Origin: an uncultured Clostridia bacterium
GTDB taxonomy: Bacteria > Bacillota > Clostridia > Saccharofermentanales > Saccharofermentanaceae
NCBI GenBank assembly: GCA_946407705.1
Contig: CAMJPC010000003.1
Coordinates: forward strand, 1 to 64,000
DNA length: 64,000 nt
Direction: 5' to 3'
Shown: positions 36,587 through 45,991 of the stretch, piece by piece
Numbering within the stretch: the first letter of the stretch is position 1
Layout of the letters: each line of letters begins with the position of its first letter
Notes under the pieces: generated by a model
Told to the model about the DNA's origin: nothing
Database searches by the model: none
What the model saw: only the letters and a program-made list of their open reading frames with translations
Position numbers and translations under genes: made by a program

Positions 36587-36615
36587 TTACGATAAATAAT
36601 CAACAAATTTAATAT
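36587..36615 (+). promoter_or_regulatory. Probable promoter of the repeat protein leader
   Basis: TTACGA (36587-36592), 17 bp, TAATAT (36610-36615). Predicts a leader of about 110 nt before ATG 36733. Confidence 0.5.
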
Positions 36616-36632
36616 GTTGTCCATATCGTTCT

Positions 36633-36717
36633 CAATCACATACGGTTGAGTGGATCTTGTCTCACAGCAATCCGGGGCCGGACACGGTGCATCAGCCTTT
36701 GGTTGCTGCACTTTTTT
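36633..36717 (+). promoter_or_regulatory. Structured leader RNA with intrinsic terminator and competing antiterminator
   Basis: A CTCAA/TTGAG hairpin is followed by a terminator: GTGCATCAGCC (36687-36697), TTT loop, GGTTGCTGCAC (36701-36711; one mismatch, one G-T pair) and TTTTTT. CAGCAA (36665-36670) can instead pair with TTGCTG (36703-36708) and open the terminator. It lies directly upstream of the ribosome binding site. No known riboswitch consensus recognised. Confidence 0.55.
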
Positions 36718-36732
36718 GTTTGGGAGGGCAAT

Positions 36733-39456
36733 ATGAAAAAAGTACTGAACCGAATCAGTGCTGCATTTCTGTCATTGGCCTTACTCGTAAGTCTTACTCC
36801 TATAACTGGATTTGCGGTAATAGCTAACGAAGCAGAAGAAGGCACACCTGCAGCCACCACCGAAGAGACCGAAAAGGCCAAAGACCCCGGTGACTCAGGA
36901 GCAAGCAAGCATAAGGAAACCAAGAAAGACAAGGAATCCCCCAAGTCTGAAAAGGAGACTCCGAAGGAGACAAAACAGACAGAAGCTGAAGCTCCGAAAG
37001 AAACTGACAAGAAAGAAACCGAAGCACCTAAGGAATCCGACAAGTCAGAAACCACAACTCCCAAGGAAACAAAGAAAACTGAAACTGAAGTTCCGGAAGA
37101 GACCAAGGCTGCTGAGCCTGAGACTTCCAAGGAGCCAGTAGCAACAGAAACTGAAGCACCCAAGGAAACCGAGGCATCTGAACCTGAGACTTCCAAAGAG
37201 CCGGAAACATCTGAAACCGAAGCTCCCAAGGAAACCGAAGCAACAGAACCCGAGACATCCAAGGAACCCGAGGAATCAGCAACCAAGCCTTCAGAGCCTG
37301 AAGAGACCGAAGCAACAGAGCCTGAAACTTCAGAAACAGAAGAAACAACTGAACCCACAGAGTCCACGGAGCCCGAAGAAGCTGAAGGTGAAGCCGATAA
37401 CAATGTTTCTTCAGATGCCAAGAAAACTCCTGTCGTAATCGGAACGATCGATGTCACGCTCGACTCATCGAGCGGCGTTATGTCCTGGACTGACTATTCA
37501 GGAGCAGCAAATTACATATTATTCATTTCATGTTATAACAGTGCAACGGTTGATCCGGCGGCAAGTCCCGTTAATCTTAAAACCACGATCGACAACCTCA
37601 TCAAGGTTCGTGAATTGGAAAAGAACCCGTCCGGAAATTACACTGTCGCTTTGGAAGCTTACGACAGCAACGGAATAATGATAGCCAACTGGGAAGATGA
37701 TTTTTATTATAAATCTTCCTCAAATGCACAGACCGGATCGATCCAAAACATCGCTTTCAACGATTCCACCGGAGTCATTTCCTGGAATGCTTATCCGGGA
37801 GCTACGGATTATACGATTTCCATCGACGGTTACGAAGCGGATTGGGTCACCACTACCTCATACAGCGGACTTAAAGAAACCATTGACAGGTTGGTCAAGA
37901 GCGAAGAGATCAACAAGCCTTCCGACAATAAATACACTATTACGATCCATTCAATAAACAAGGAAGGTGAAATCACAGCCAACGGAAACTATACCCTTAC
38001 CTATACTACACAGAGCAATCCCGTATCATGGTCCCTTATCACAGGTGTTAACTTAACATCCGGCATTCTTACCTGGGATGCACTTACCGGAGCTACGAAA
38101 TATTACATTGAAATCGATTGCAGCTGCGGTTATTACACAACATCGACCAAATTTGCACTCGGTACACAGATCGACAAACTGGTAGCATTGCAGCAGATCT
38201 CGAAAAGCGATTCATACTGGGTCGGTCTTTCCGCTTATGACAGCGACAACGATTACATAGGCGGATGGGATGGATATTTCAGCTATACTCCTGCCACCAA
38301 TCCGGGTTCATCGAAGATCCAGAATGTTAAGATTTCAAAGGGTATTCTTACCTGGAAAGCTGTCACCGGCGCATCATGTTATTGCATTGAGATCGGCGAT
38401 GATTACGCCTCCGTTTACGTAAATTCAGCTAAAACAAATCTCTTTGCACAGGTTGATTATCTGATCAAGACCGGTGATCTTACCAAGGTCAGCACCGGCA
38501 GATACCATTTCACTATTTATGCTGAAGACTTTTATGGCAACAGCCTTGCATCGTACACGGGTTCATTCACTTATAAGTCGAAAGCGGCACCCGTTACTAC
38601 GGGCAACCTCGACATTACATTCCACACTGAAGGCCATATAACGTGGAACGCATACAAAGGCACATCGTACTATATAGTCGAACTTGACGGCGGAGAGACC
38701 TATAGAGTCGCAAAAACAACTTTCGATTTCAGTAAACAGATCGATTGGCATGTCAAGAATGGCGATTTTGAGAAAAAGACCTGGTATGACGTTTTAATAA
38801 CGGCTTATGACAAGACCAACGTGCCTTTGGCAACTGGTTATGAATCCTTCAGTTACAAAACCTCTTCAACACCCATTTCAAGAGGTCAGATAGCAGGTGT
38901 CAAAGTTACAAACGGCGTATTGTCATGGGATAAGTACTCCGGAGCATCAAAGTATGCCATTACCATTTCAAATTCTCAGGGAACAATTCCTTATGTTACC
39001 GGAAATTCCTTCAAGCTGAGTGAATACATATACAAGCTGATCGCAACCGGCGGCATCTGGCAGGGCGGATACTATCAGGTATGCATTACTGCAATAGACA
39101 GCCAAGGCTTTTTCATAGCAGAGAAGATGCTTGATTATTACTACACTCAGGAGCCCAACGGGATGAAGACTGCAGGCAGAACTGCATCCGTCAAGTATAA
39201 GAAGCTCAAGAAGAAGAATCAGTCGGTATCGAGAGTAAAGGTAATTGCGGTTTCCGGTGCCGCGGGCAAAGTTACTTACAGGAAGATTGCCGGCAGCAAA
39301 AAGATCCTTATCAACGCAAGTACCGGAAAGGTCACCGTAAAAAAGAAGCTTAAGAAGGGTACTTACAGAGTCACTGTACAGGTCAGAGCTGCAGGTAATG
39401 CTTACTATCAGCCATCCGAAGTTCAAACCGTAACCTTCGTTATCAGAGTCAAATAA
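36733..39456 (+). CDS. Secreted surface protein with six tandem Fn3-like repeats
   Basis: 907 residues from ATG 36733 (GGGAGG upstream; the 36646 frame start has none). Signal peptide KKVLNRISAAFLSLALLVSLTPITGFAV; a Glu/Thr/Pro/Ser/Lys-rich linker (~40-235); then six ~95-residue repeats each starting with an ISW/LTW strand (GVMSWTDYSGA, GVISWNAYPGA, GILTWDALTGA, GILTWKAVTGA, GHITWNAYKGT, GVLSWDKYSGA); and a basic Ig-like end (KKLKKKNQS...TGKVTVKKKLKKGTYRV). Repeats look fibronectin-III-like. No enzyme domain. Probably attached to the cell surface. Linker resembles that of the S8 protease. Confidence 0.88.
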   Translation: MKKVLNRISAAFLSLALLVSLTPITGFAVIANEAEEGTPAATTEETEKAKDPGDSGASKHKETKKDKESPKSEKETPKETKQTEAEAPKETDKKETEAPKESDKSETTTPKETKKTETEVPEETKAAEPETSKEPVATETEAPKETEASEPETSKEPETSETEAPKETEATEPETSKEPEESATKPSEPEETEATEPETSETEETTEPTESTEPEEAEGEADNNVSSDAKKTPVVIGTIDVTLDSSSGVMSWTDYSGAANYILFISCYNSATVDPAASPVNLKTTIDNLIKVRELEKNPSGNYTVALEAYDSNGIMIANWEDDFYYKSSSNAQTGSIQNIAFNDSTGVISWNAYPGATDYTISIDGYEADWVTTTSYSGLKETIDRLVKSEEINKPSDNKYTITIHSINKEGEITANGNYTLTYTTQSNPVSWSLITGVNLTSGILTWDALTGATKYYIEIDCSCGYYTTSTKFALGTQIDKLVALQQISKSDSYWVGLSAYDSDNDYIGGWDGYFSYTPATNPGSSKIQNVKISKGILTWKAVTGASCYCIEIGDDYASVYVNSAKTNLFAQVDYLIKTGDLTKVSTGRYHFTIYAEDFYGNSLASYTGSFTYKSKAAPVTTGNLDITFHTEGHITWNAYKGTSYYIVELDGGETYRVAKTTFDFSKQIDWHVKNGDFEKKTWYDVLITAYDKTNVPLATGYESFSYKTSSTPISRGQIAGVKVTNGVLSWDKYSGASKYAITISNSQGTIPYVTGNSFKLSEYIYKLIATGGIWQGGYYQVCITAIDSQGFFIAEKMLDYYYTQEPNGMKTAGRTASVKYKKLKKKNQSVSRVKVIAVSGAAGKVTYRKIAGSKKILINASTGKVTVKKKLKKGTYRVTVQVRAAGNAYYQPSEVQTVTFVIRVK

Positions 39457-39480
39457 CAAACTGACCCGGCAAGCAGATTT

Positions 39481-39508
39481 AAGCCCCTCACCGTAAAGTG
39501 AGGGGCTT
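39481..39508. terminator. Bidirectional terminator hairpin
   Basis: Perfect stem AAGCCCCTCA / TGAGGGGCTT with an 8-nt loop between the convergent repeat-protein and CPBP genes. Only short T-runs on each side. Confidence 0.7.
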
Positions 39509-39529
39509 TACTTATGCCATTTATTTTGC

Positions 39530-41635
39530 TCAGCCGATCTTATTTAGGACAAACAAAATGATATTCGGCAGATACGAGTGCAGGAACAAGATAATGCACA
39601 TTGCAACGTAAAGCCACATACCCTTATCCTTCCAAAGAATGCTCCTGACCTCCTTGTGTGAAGGTTCACCCTTCATGAGGTTCAGAGCAAGCTTCTTGCG
39701 CTTCAATCCCTTGATCAGTCTTACGATACCGATTATGCCGATCGCTAATACTCCTCCTACCCACGCAAGAATGATAACGGCGCAGAGCAGCGCGGTCAGC
39801 GAATGATCGGTTCCCTCTTCCCTTGCCGCAATGAGTTTCTGCAGCAGTGTCTGTAAGACAAGAGAGCTTGAAAGATTGATCGCCATATGAAGGAAGATCG
39901 AATAACGGATACGTCCTGTACGAATGTAAACATATGCGAAAAGGAATCCTACGAGAGCAGCGAAAAAGAACTGCTGGAAGTTACCGTGGAGCAGACCGAA
40001 CATAAGACCGGACATCACGATGCTGACGTACTCACCATACTTGATGGTCCTGTCGATAAGCACTTTACGGAAAATGAGCTCCTCAAATACCGGTGCTCCG
40101 ATTCCGACGACCAGCGTTCTCACGATCACATTGGAATTCTGCATCAGATTGCTTGCCTTCGTAAGCGACTCGCCTGAGAAAGGCTGTGTAAGAGCCGTGT
40201 GGATCGAGTTTCCGACAAGAGAGCCGGCAAGGATCAATGCCTCTGTGATCATGAGGAAACCAAACCACTCGGAGAAACTGAGCTTGTGAACTTCGAGCTT
40301 TGTCTTCGGTATTCCCCTCATCAAGAGCCAGATAAACGGGAATCCGATGGCATCGACCGCCAATACGATAAGACCGAACGAGATCGATGTCCTGTACTGC
40401 TTTACGACATCAGGAACAAGCTTTGCAAGAAGGAGCGCTCCCGCAAACTGTACCAAAAGGAACAAGACACAGAATGCAGCGTACCTTGATGCAACAGCGG
40501 GAATGCGGTTCTTGAGTTCGTCAACGAACTCGGGATCCGCAGGTTCGGGTTCAGGTTTCTTCGGCTTTGCGCTGTAATCAGGAATCTGCGCTTGTTGCTG
40601 ATAAGCAGGCTGCTGATATACAGGCTGAACAGGCGCCGGAACCGGTGCAAAGACCGGCTGTGCATACTGGACGGGCTGATAAGTAACAGGAACCTGATAA
40701 GGCTGCATCTGATACTGAGGCTGTGCGGGAACAGTATAAGCAGGCAACTGATAAGCCGGAGCCTGATAAGGCATCTGGTACACGGGTGCCTGGTAGGCAG
40801 CCGGCATAAAGGGACGTGGCTGTCCGCAGTTGGCACAGAACCTTCCGGTATTCTCACGCTCGCCGCATGCGCCGCAAACCCATGTTGCCTGCTGCGCAGG
40901 CTGCTGATATACAGGCTGCGGATTTGCTTTGGGCTGAGGTGCAGGCGGCACGGGAATCTCAGGTGCCTTTCCGTCATAGAGTTCAGGTTCGGCGGGTTTC
41001 TTCTGTTTATAGAGGAAGCCGAGGATTATGAGTACGGCCAAAAGACCGTTGCAGATCCCGATAAAGCCGAAGATATCAGCATAACCGACAGATGAAGACT
41101 TTACTTTGGCGAGAGTAACCTTGCAGCTGACGGAAACGGTGCCGTTCTCCTTGAACTTGCTGAAGTTGGCTTTTTTCAAAGCCTGCGAAACGCTGTCCGC
41201 GTTATAAATTGCATCGTATTCTTCAACGAAGTCACGGAAATCCTGTTCCGACGTTATGTATCTGAACAGGAACGAACAAGTTCCTTCAGTGAACTTGTAA
41301 TCAAGCTTTACCTCTTCTCCGTCGAAAAGAACGGCCGCGCCGAGAAGCTTTCCCGACGGATCGTATATCTCGCTGCCGATGACACAGTAAGCAGGCGAGA
41401 TCTTCGGATCGATCGTGATCCGGTGCGTGCCCTCATTGCTGATCTTGGTCTCATACTTGAACAGACCTTCGCGCGGGAGACCATCCGTAAACTTCTGGGT
41501 ATTCTTGACCTGCTTGGCCGCAACCTGAGCCGTTCCGCCTGCGGAACTCTTTACGGAAATGTAATTAACGGAAAACCCCAGCGCTACTATGAGCACCAGG
41601 GCTGTAATCCATAAAACAAGTTTTGTGATTTTCAC
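39530..41635 (-). CDS. CPBP intramembrane protease fused to a zinc ribbon and a Pro/Gln/Tyr-rich linker
   Basis: 701 residues. N-terminal membrane segment; an extracytoplasmic region (~30-185); a second membrane segment (GFIGICNGLLAVLIILGFLY); a C4 ribbon CGACGERENTGRFCANCG (~250); a Pro/Gln/Tyr-rich linker of YQxP-type repeats; then a CPBP (Abi) domain with FEELIFRKVL (~515), FGLLHGNFQQF and FLHMAINLSSS. CPBP proteins are glutamic membrane proteases, often for prenyl-type or regulatory cleavage; substrate unknown. Ends with a helix pair. The ribbon plus linker N-terminus is unusual. Confidence 0.85.
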   Translation of the reverse strand: MKITKLVLWITALVLIVALGFSVNYISVKSSAGGTAQVAAKQVKNTQKFTDGLPREGLFKYETKISNEGTHRITIDPKISPAYCVIGSEIYDPSGKLLGAAVLFDGEEVKLDYKFTEGTCSFLFRYITSEQDFRDFVEEYDAIYNADSVSQALKKANFSKFKENGTVSVSCKVTLAKVKSSSVGYADIFGFIGICNGLLAVLIILGFLYKQKKPAEPELYDGKAPEIPVPPAPQPKANPQPVYQQPAQQATWVCGACGERENTGRFCANCGQPRPFMPAAYQAPVYQMPYQAPAYQLPAYTVPAQPQYQMQPYQVPVTYQPVQYAQPVFAPVPAPVQPVYQQPAYQQQAQIPDYSAKPKKPEPEPADPEFVDELKNRIPAVASRYAAFCVLFLLVQFAGALLLAKLVPDVVKQYRTSISFGLIVLAVDAIGFPFIWLLMRGIPKTKLEVHKLSFSEWFGFLMITEALILAGSLVGNSIHTALTQPFSGESLTKASNLMQNSNVIVRTLVVGIGAPVFEELIFRKVLIDRTIKYGEYVSIVMSGLMFGLLHGNFQQFFFAALVGFLFAYVYIRTGRIRYSIFLHMAINLSSSLVLQTLLQKLIAAREEGTDHSLTALLCAVIILAWVGGVLAIGIIGIVRLIKGLKRKKLALNLMKGEPSHKEVRSILWKDKGMWLYVAMCIILFLHSYLPNIILFVLNKIG

Positions 41636-41702
41636 CCTTAATTCCTCCGATATTTAATCAAAGAATATTATACACCGAAGGCGGGTTTGGTCTACTTTGC
41701 CG

Positions 41703-42029
41703 TTACTCCTCGCCGTAGAACACCGTATATGCGCCGTTTGAGAGCTCGCCGTTACCTTCTGAAACAACGGAACCATCTTCCAGAGTCAGCTTATACGTCT
41801 GCTGTCCGCTCCTTCCGAGAGCGGTCTCTCCGTCAAGTCCGAGGAGCATCGTATAGAAAGCGTCAGTCAGGACACCGTCAAGGAATTCTCTTAAAATACT
41901 CTCATCAGCTGACGGAGCTCCGAGCTTCTTGAGCAGTGAACCTGCAGGTGATTCTCCGCGGCCAAAGTATGAAGAAAGCATGCCTTCCTTCTCGTCTTTA
42001 AGTGCCTGAGCAAATTCCTGTGCAGTCAT
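41703..42029 (-). CDS. Small acidic protein of unknown function
   Basis: 108 residues from ATG 42029 (GGAGG 8 bp upstream). The longer 42050 start adds only seven residues. No recognised family; sequence TAQEFAQALKDEKEGMLSSYFGRGESPAGSLLKKLG suggests a helical N-terminus, and the end is beta-like (YKLTLEDGSVVSEGNGELSNG). No membrane segment. Stands alone between the CPBP and GH3 genes. Confidence 0.6.
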   Translation of the reverse strand: MTAQEFAQALKDEKEGMLSSYFGRGESPAGSLLKKLGAPSADESILREFLDGVLTDAFYTMLLGLDGETALGRSGQQTYKLTLEDGSVVSEGNGELSNGAYTVFYGEE

Positions 42030-42146
42030 GTTATGTTCCTCCACGATCAAGGTTTCCGATTCGGAATTCTACGCCTTTATTTTCGAACATTACAGAGCTT
42101 GCGTCAAATAAACAAAGTATGAATAAAAAATAGAAAAAATCCGCTA

Positions 42147-44564
42147 TTATCCGAACAATGACTTCTCGTAATCTTCAGCAGTTTTCTTGCCGAACCAGTA
42201 GATCTCGATGACGCTCATCAGGTTATCGTCGAGCTTTCTCGAATAGGTACAGACAGTCTGCGTGCCTTCGTTTCCTGACAGCGTAAAGGTATCTCTCACG
42301 TACTCCTTGCCGCACAGGACAACCTTGACTCTTTCCTTGTGTTCGACCGTAACGGGCAGACCTTTCCAGATCTCCTGCATGAAGTTTCCGTAATCATCAA
42401 GATACTTGTTCTCGTCATAGGCAGGATCATCAGGCGCTGCAAGCTTTATGTTTACAAACCTGAACTCGAACCCCTTCATCGAATCCGAGAAAACGGCATC
42501 GTAGAATGTCGCATTTTCGCGTGTCTTGTCCTTGGAAGTCTTGCACAGTGAAAGTTTATAGTCCTTGTTCTCTTTCATCGCGCTCTCTGACATCTGCGTT
42601 AATCCGGGGATCTTCGCCGTGATGCCGGCGTAGTCATTTACATACACGTTGTCCTTGAAAAGTCCCTTGGTGTATTTCGTTCCGTCTGCGGGATTCGGAG
42701 CTTCATTGGCAGGAACATCCAAAACGGTCTCGGGTTCTTTACGCGCAGTAAAGCCGTCGCCGTAAGTAAGGCCGTAACCCACCTTCAGGAAGCACTTGTC
42801 CGTGCCGATCTGGTCAAGCGCGCCGTACCAGGGCGAAGGGAGTTTTCCCGAGAAATCCGCGCACCCGCAGAGGACGTCAGAGATGCCCTTGCCCTCGGAA
42901 CCCGGCAGATAGCACATTACGACGCTGTCCCATTTCTTGTAGTCAGATTCGTCGATGATGACGTGCCTGCCCGCCACGATGCAGGTGACAACGGGCTTCC
43001 CGAGTTTCTCTGCTTCACTCATTGCCTGCTTGTTTTCTGTAAGTCCGAGTTTGCCTGTAAGGCTTAAGTCTTCGGTATCGCCGTTCCATTCGGCATACGC
43101 CTGCTCGCCTATGCAGAGCAGCACGACGTCAGCCTTTGAAGCATCCTTGGAATCCGTGATGACTTCGATCCCGTAGTCTTTTGCATACCTCTCGAAAGCT
43201 TCTTTTATCGTCGTTACGCCCTTGATCTCAGATGTCGTTGAGCGGTTCCAATCGAGCGTCCAACCGCCGCACTGAACGGCACCGTCATCAGCCGCGGGGC
43301 CCGTGATATAAACCTTTGCACCCTGCTTGAGAGGCAATGTGTTCTTATCGTTCTTGAGAAGAACAAGGCTCTTTTCGACAAGCTGCTCGGCAACTTTTCT
43401 ATACTCGAGAGAACCGGTTTCAGTCTGGTCGGTCTTCATTTCCGTAAGCATCGGATCTTTGAAAAGCCCTATATCCATCTTTACCTTGATGATCCTCGTA
43501 ACCGCGTCATTCACGCGTTCTTCGGGGATCTCTTTGCTGTTTACGGCGTCGATGATTATCCTTCTTGCCTCTTCGAAATGGTCCGTCTCCATCAGCATGT
43601 CGATTCCCGCATTAACACTCTTGATAACTTTCTCTTTGTAAGAGCTGCCCGTGATGTTTTCGACGGAACCCCAGTCGCTTACGATGAATCCCTTGAAGCC
43701 CATCTCGTTCTTGAGCTTCATGATGTACTCTTTGTTCTCGTGCATCTTCACGCCGTTGAGCGACGAATGGCTGATCATGATCGTCTGCACGCCCGCATCG
43801 ATCTGCGCCTGGTAAACCTTAAGGAGTTCAGCGATCTCAGCATCAGTAAGCTTCGCGTCACCTCTGTCGATCAGCATCGGCGTAGCGCCCTGTTCACCCG
43901 TTCCGTACACGACATTTCCGTCAGCGAAAAAGTGTTTCGCACACGCTACAAGACCCTTGTCGATCAGTCCTTTAGTATAAGCCGTGCTCAGCTTCTTTAT
44001 GATCTCCAGATCAGACCCGTAAGACTCATATGTCCTGCCCCATCTGGGATCCGCTGACTGCGCAACGACCGGCGAGAAGTTCCACATCATGTGGCAGATC
44101 TTCGCTTCGTCTGCGGTTATCTGGCCCATCTTAAAAGTCAGCTCTTCATCGTTTGCCGCGCCGATGCCTATGTTGTGGGGGAAATACACGGCGTTAACGC
44201 AGTAATTCACGCCGTGGACGTCGTCTTGGCCGTAGATGAACGGAATGCCCGAAGGTGACTCGAGCGAAGCCTGCTGGAAACCGTCAACGATCTTTCTCCA
44301 CTGCTCCGCGTCGGTGTGACCTGCCGTCGAAAGCACGCTTCCGTAGCCGTTTGCCATCATGTCTTCATTGCTTGTCTTGTATATCGCAGGCTGCACCATC
44401 TGCGCCGCCTTCTGCTCGAGCGTCAGCTGAGAGACGATCTGCTCGGGCGTCATTTTCGCGTAGTTCTTATACCTGTTCGCATCGCCCGGCTCAGGTTTAG
44501 GCATACATGCCGCCATCGGCAATATCATCGCAAATGCCAGAGTGACCGCAATCAGCTTTTTCAT
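42147..44564 (-). CDS. GH3 family beta-glucosidase/exo-glycosidase lipoprotein
   Basis: 805 residues. Lipobox LPMAAC near residue 20, so membrane-anchored outside the cell. GH3 barrel: IPFIYGQDDVHGVNY, SPVVAQSADPRWGRTYESYGSD, KHFFADGNVVYGTGEQ, IVSDWGSVEN with nucleophile D297; then the alpha/beta sandwich (KVYITGPAADDGAVQCGGWTL). An extra C-terminal domain (~640-805) of unknown fold follows. Probably trims oligosaccharides (beta-glucosides) for uptake; ends at 42147. Own promoter-like TATAAT at 44629-44624. Confidence 0.9.
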   Translation of the reverse strand: MKKLIAVTLAFAMILPMAACMPKPEPGDANRYKNYAKMTPEQIVSQLTLEQKAAQMVQPAIYKTSNEDMMANGYGSVLSTAGHTDAEQWRKIVDGFQQASLESPSGIPFIYGQDDVHGVNYCVNAVYFPHNIGIGAANDEELTFKMGQITADEAKICHMMWNFSPVVAQSADPRWGRTYESYGSDLEIIKKLSTAYTKGLIDKGLVACAKHFFADGNVVYGTGEQGATPMLIDRGDAKLTDAEIAELLKVYQAQIDAGVQTIMISHSSLNGVKMHENKEYIMKLKNEMGFKGFIVSDWGSVENITGSSYKEKVIKSVNAGIDMLMETDHFEEARRIIIDAVNSKEIPEERVNDAVTRIIKVKMDIGLFKDPMLTEMKTDQTETGSLEYRKVAEQLVEKSLVLLKNDKNTLPLKQGAKVYITGPAADDGAVQCGGWTLDWNRSTTSEIKGVTTIKEAFERYAKDYGIEVITDSKDASKADVVLLCIGEQAYAEWNGDTEDLSLTGKLGLTENKQAMSEAEKLGKPVVTCIVAGRHVIIDESDYKKWDSVVMCYLPGSEGKGISDVLCGCADFSGKLPSPWYGALDQIGTDKCFLKVGYGLTYGDGFTARKEPETVLDVPANEAPNPADGTKYTKGLFKDNVYVNDYAGITAKIPGLTQMSESAMKENKDYKLSLCKTSKDKTRENATFYDAVFSDSMKGFEFRFVNIKLAAPDDPAYDENKYLDDYGNFMQEIWKGLPVTVEHKERVKVVLCGKEYVRDTFTLSGNEGTQTVCTYSRKLDDNLMSVIEIYWFGKKTAEDYEKSLFG

Positions 44565-44623
44565 AAGATTTCCTCCGATCTTTTCCGCTGCCCTTATGAG
44601 CAGAAATTCCCTTTGTAATTGGG

Positions 44624-44704
44624 ATTATAAGGATCCATTATGTATTAAATGTGAATCCAAGTATTTTCATTTGAATATCCATCTTCATTTGGTTAAATTA
44701 TAAT
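44624..44704. promoter_or_regulatory. Divergent -10 elements between the GH3 and ilvA genes
   Basis: Minus-strand TATAAT at 44629-44624 faces the GH3 gene; plus-strand TATAAT at 44699-44704 faces ilvA. Both -35 elements are weak. A TTGACA at 44720-44725 has only a poor -10 match (TACTCT) 17 bp on. Confidence 0.4.
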
Positions 44705-44785
44705 AGTAAACTTGCTGCATTGACACATGTAGCGAATCTGTTTACTCTTGTGCAAAAGACAATTATCATCAAGAGGGTTTAGGCC

Positions 44786-45991
44786 ATGTCAAACATTGAA
44801 TCAGTCACGCTCGAAATGATCAAGGACGCGCGTGAAGCGTTAAAGGGAGTTGCTGAACTCACTCCCGTCCTCTCATCTGACAAACTCGATCCGAATCTCT
44901 CGATCAAGGCAGAAAACCTTCAAAAGACCGGTTCTTTCAAGATACGCGGCGCATATAACAAACTGAGATCCTTATCTCCCGAAGAAGCCTCTAAAGGCGT
45001 CATTGCCTGCAGTGCCGGCAACCACGCCCAGGGCGTTGCACTTTCAGCCACAAAGCTCGGGATCAAATCTGTCATCTGCATGCCTGCCGGTGCTCCGATA
45101 ATGAAGGTTAAGGCAACCAGGGGTTATGGCGGAGACGTCGTTCTTGTTGACGGCAACTACGATGACAGTGCAAAGAAAGCACAAGAACTCGCTAAGGCAA
45201 ACGGCTATACGTTCGCCCATCCGTTCGACGATCCTTACGTGATCGCGGGTCAGGGAACGATAGGACTTGAGATCCTGGAACAGATGCCTGATGTTGAACA
45301 GGTGATCGTTCCCATCGGCGGCGGCGGACTTGCAAGCGGAGTAGCGGTCGCAATAAAATCCGTAAGACCCGAGGTGAGAGTCATCGGAGTTCAGTCGATC
45401 AATGTCGCTTCGATGTTTGCCTCTTTCGGACACGACGAGATCAAGACCGTCAAGGACGCGGCAACCATCGCAGACGGCATTCACGTACTCACTCCCGGTT
45501 CTCTTACTTTCGAGCTCATCCGGAAATATGCTGATGACATCGTAACTGTGACGGAAGATGAGATCGCAGCCGCGATCGTTGCTCTCATGGAAGGTCCGAA
45601 AACAGTTGCCGAAGGCGCAGGCGCTGCAAGCGTTGCGGCATATCTGTTCAAAAAAGTAGATACTTCCCTCAAGACCGTATCGATCGTATCCGGCGGCAAC
45701 GTCGACATTACGACTCTGGAGCGCATCATCACAAAGGGCTTGCAGAAAACAGGCAGAGTCACTCAGCTAACCGTAAGGCTCGAGGATAATACCGCAAGTC
45801 TCATCAGGTTCCTGTCACTCATTTCGGAAAACGGTGCGAACGTATTAAACATCACTCATGAAAGAGAAAACGCCAAGACGGAAGTCCATTCCTGTCTGGT
45901 AACGTTTACGCTTGAAACTTTGGGAACGGATCATATTAACGCGATCAGGGAATGCATTGCCGCCAACGGTTACCTGATCTCTGATACTTAA
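44786..45991 (+). CDS. ilvA: Threonine ammonia-lyase (dehydratase)
   Basis: 401 residues. Pyridoxal-phosphate enzyme converting threonine to 2-oxobutanoate, first step to isoleucine or a catabolic step. Catalytic K52 in KTGSFKIRGAYN; SAGNHAQGVAL; IPIGGGGLASGVAV phosphate-binding loop; C-terminal ACT-like domain (~325-401: LTVRLEDNTASLIRFLSLISENGANVLNITHERE). This shorter type with a single ACT is typical of Bacillota. Overlaps the convergent hydE by 4 bp. Confidence 0.93.
   Translation: MSNIESVTLEMIKDAREALKGVAELTPVLSSDKLDPNLSIKAENLQKTGSFKIRGAYNKLRSLSPEEASKGVIACSAGNHAQGVALSATKLGIKSVICMPAGAPIMKVKATRGYGGDVVLVDGNYDDSAKKAQELAKANGYTFAHPFDDPYVIAGQGTIGLEILEQMPDVEQVIVPIGGGGLASGVAVAIKSVRPEVRVIGVQSINVASMFASFGHDEIKTVKDAATIADGIHVLTPGSLTFELIRKYADDIVTVTEDEIAAAIVALMEGPKTVAEGAGAASVAAYLFKKVDTSLKTVSIVSGGNVDITTLERIITKGLQKTGRVTQLTVRLEDNTASLIRFLSLISENGANVLNITHERENAKTEVHSCLVTFTLETLGTDHINAIRECIAANGYLISDT

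Noticed and set aside
36619..36732. c-di-GMP riboswitch upstream of the surface protein
   Set aside because: Neither the GEMM-I core (CAGGGCAAAC, GACGCAAAGC) nor the GEMM-II pattern is present; kept only as an unclassified leader.
44565..44785. T-box or other leader before ilvA
   Set aside because: No T-box sequence (GGTGG...), specifier stem or terminator before the start codon; plain AT-rich intergenic DNA.
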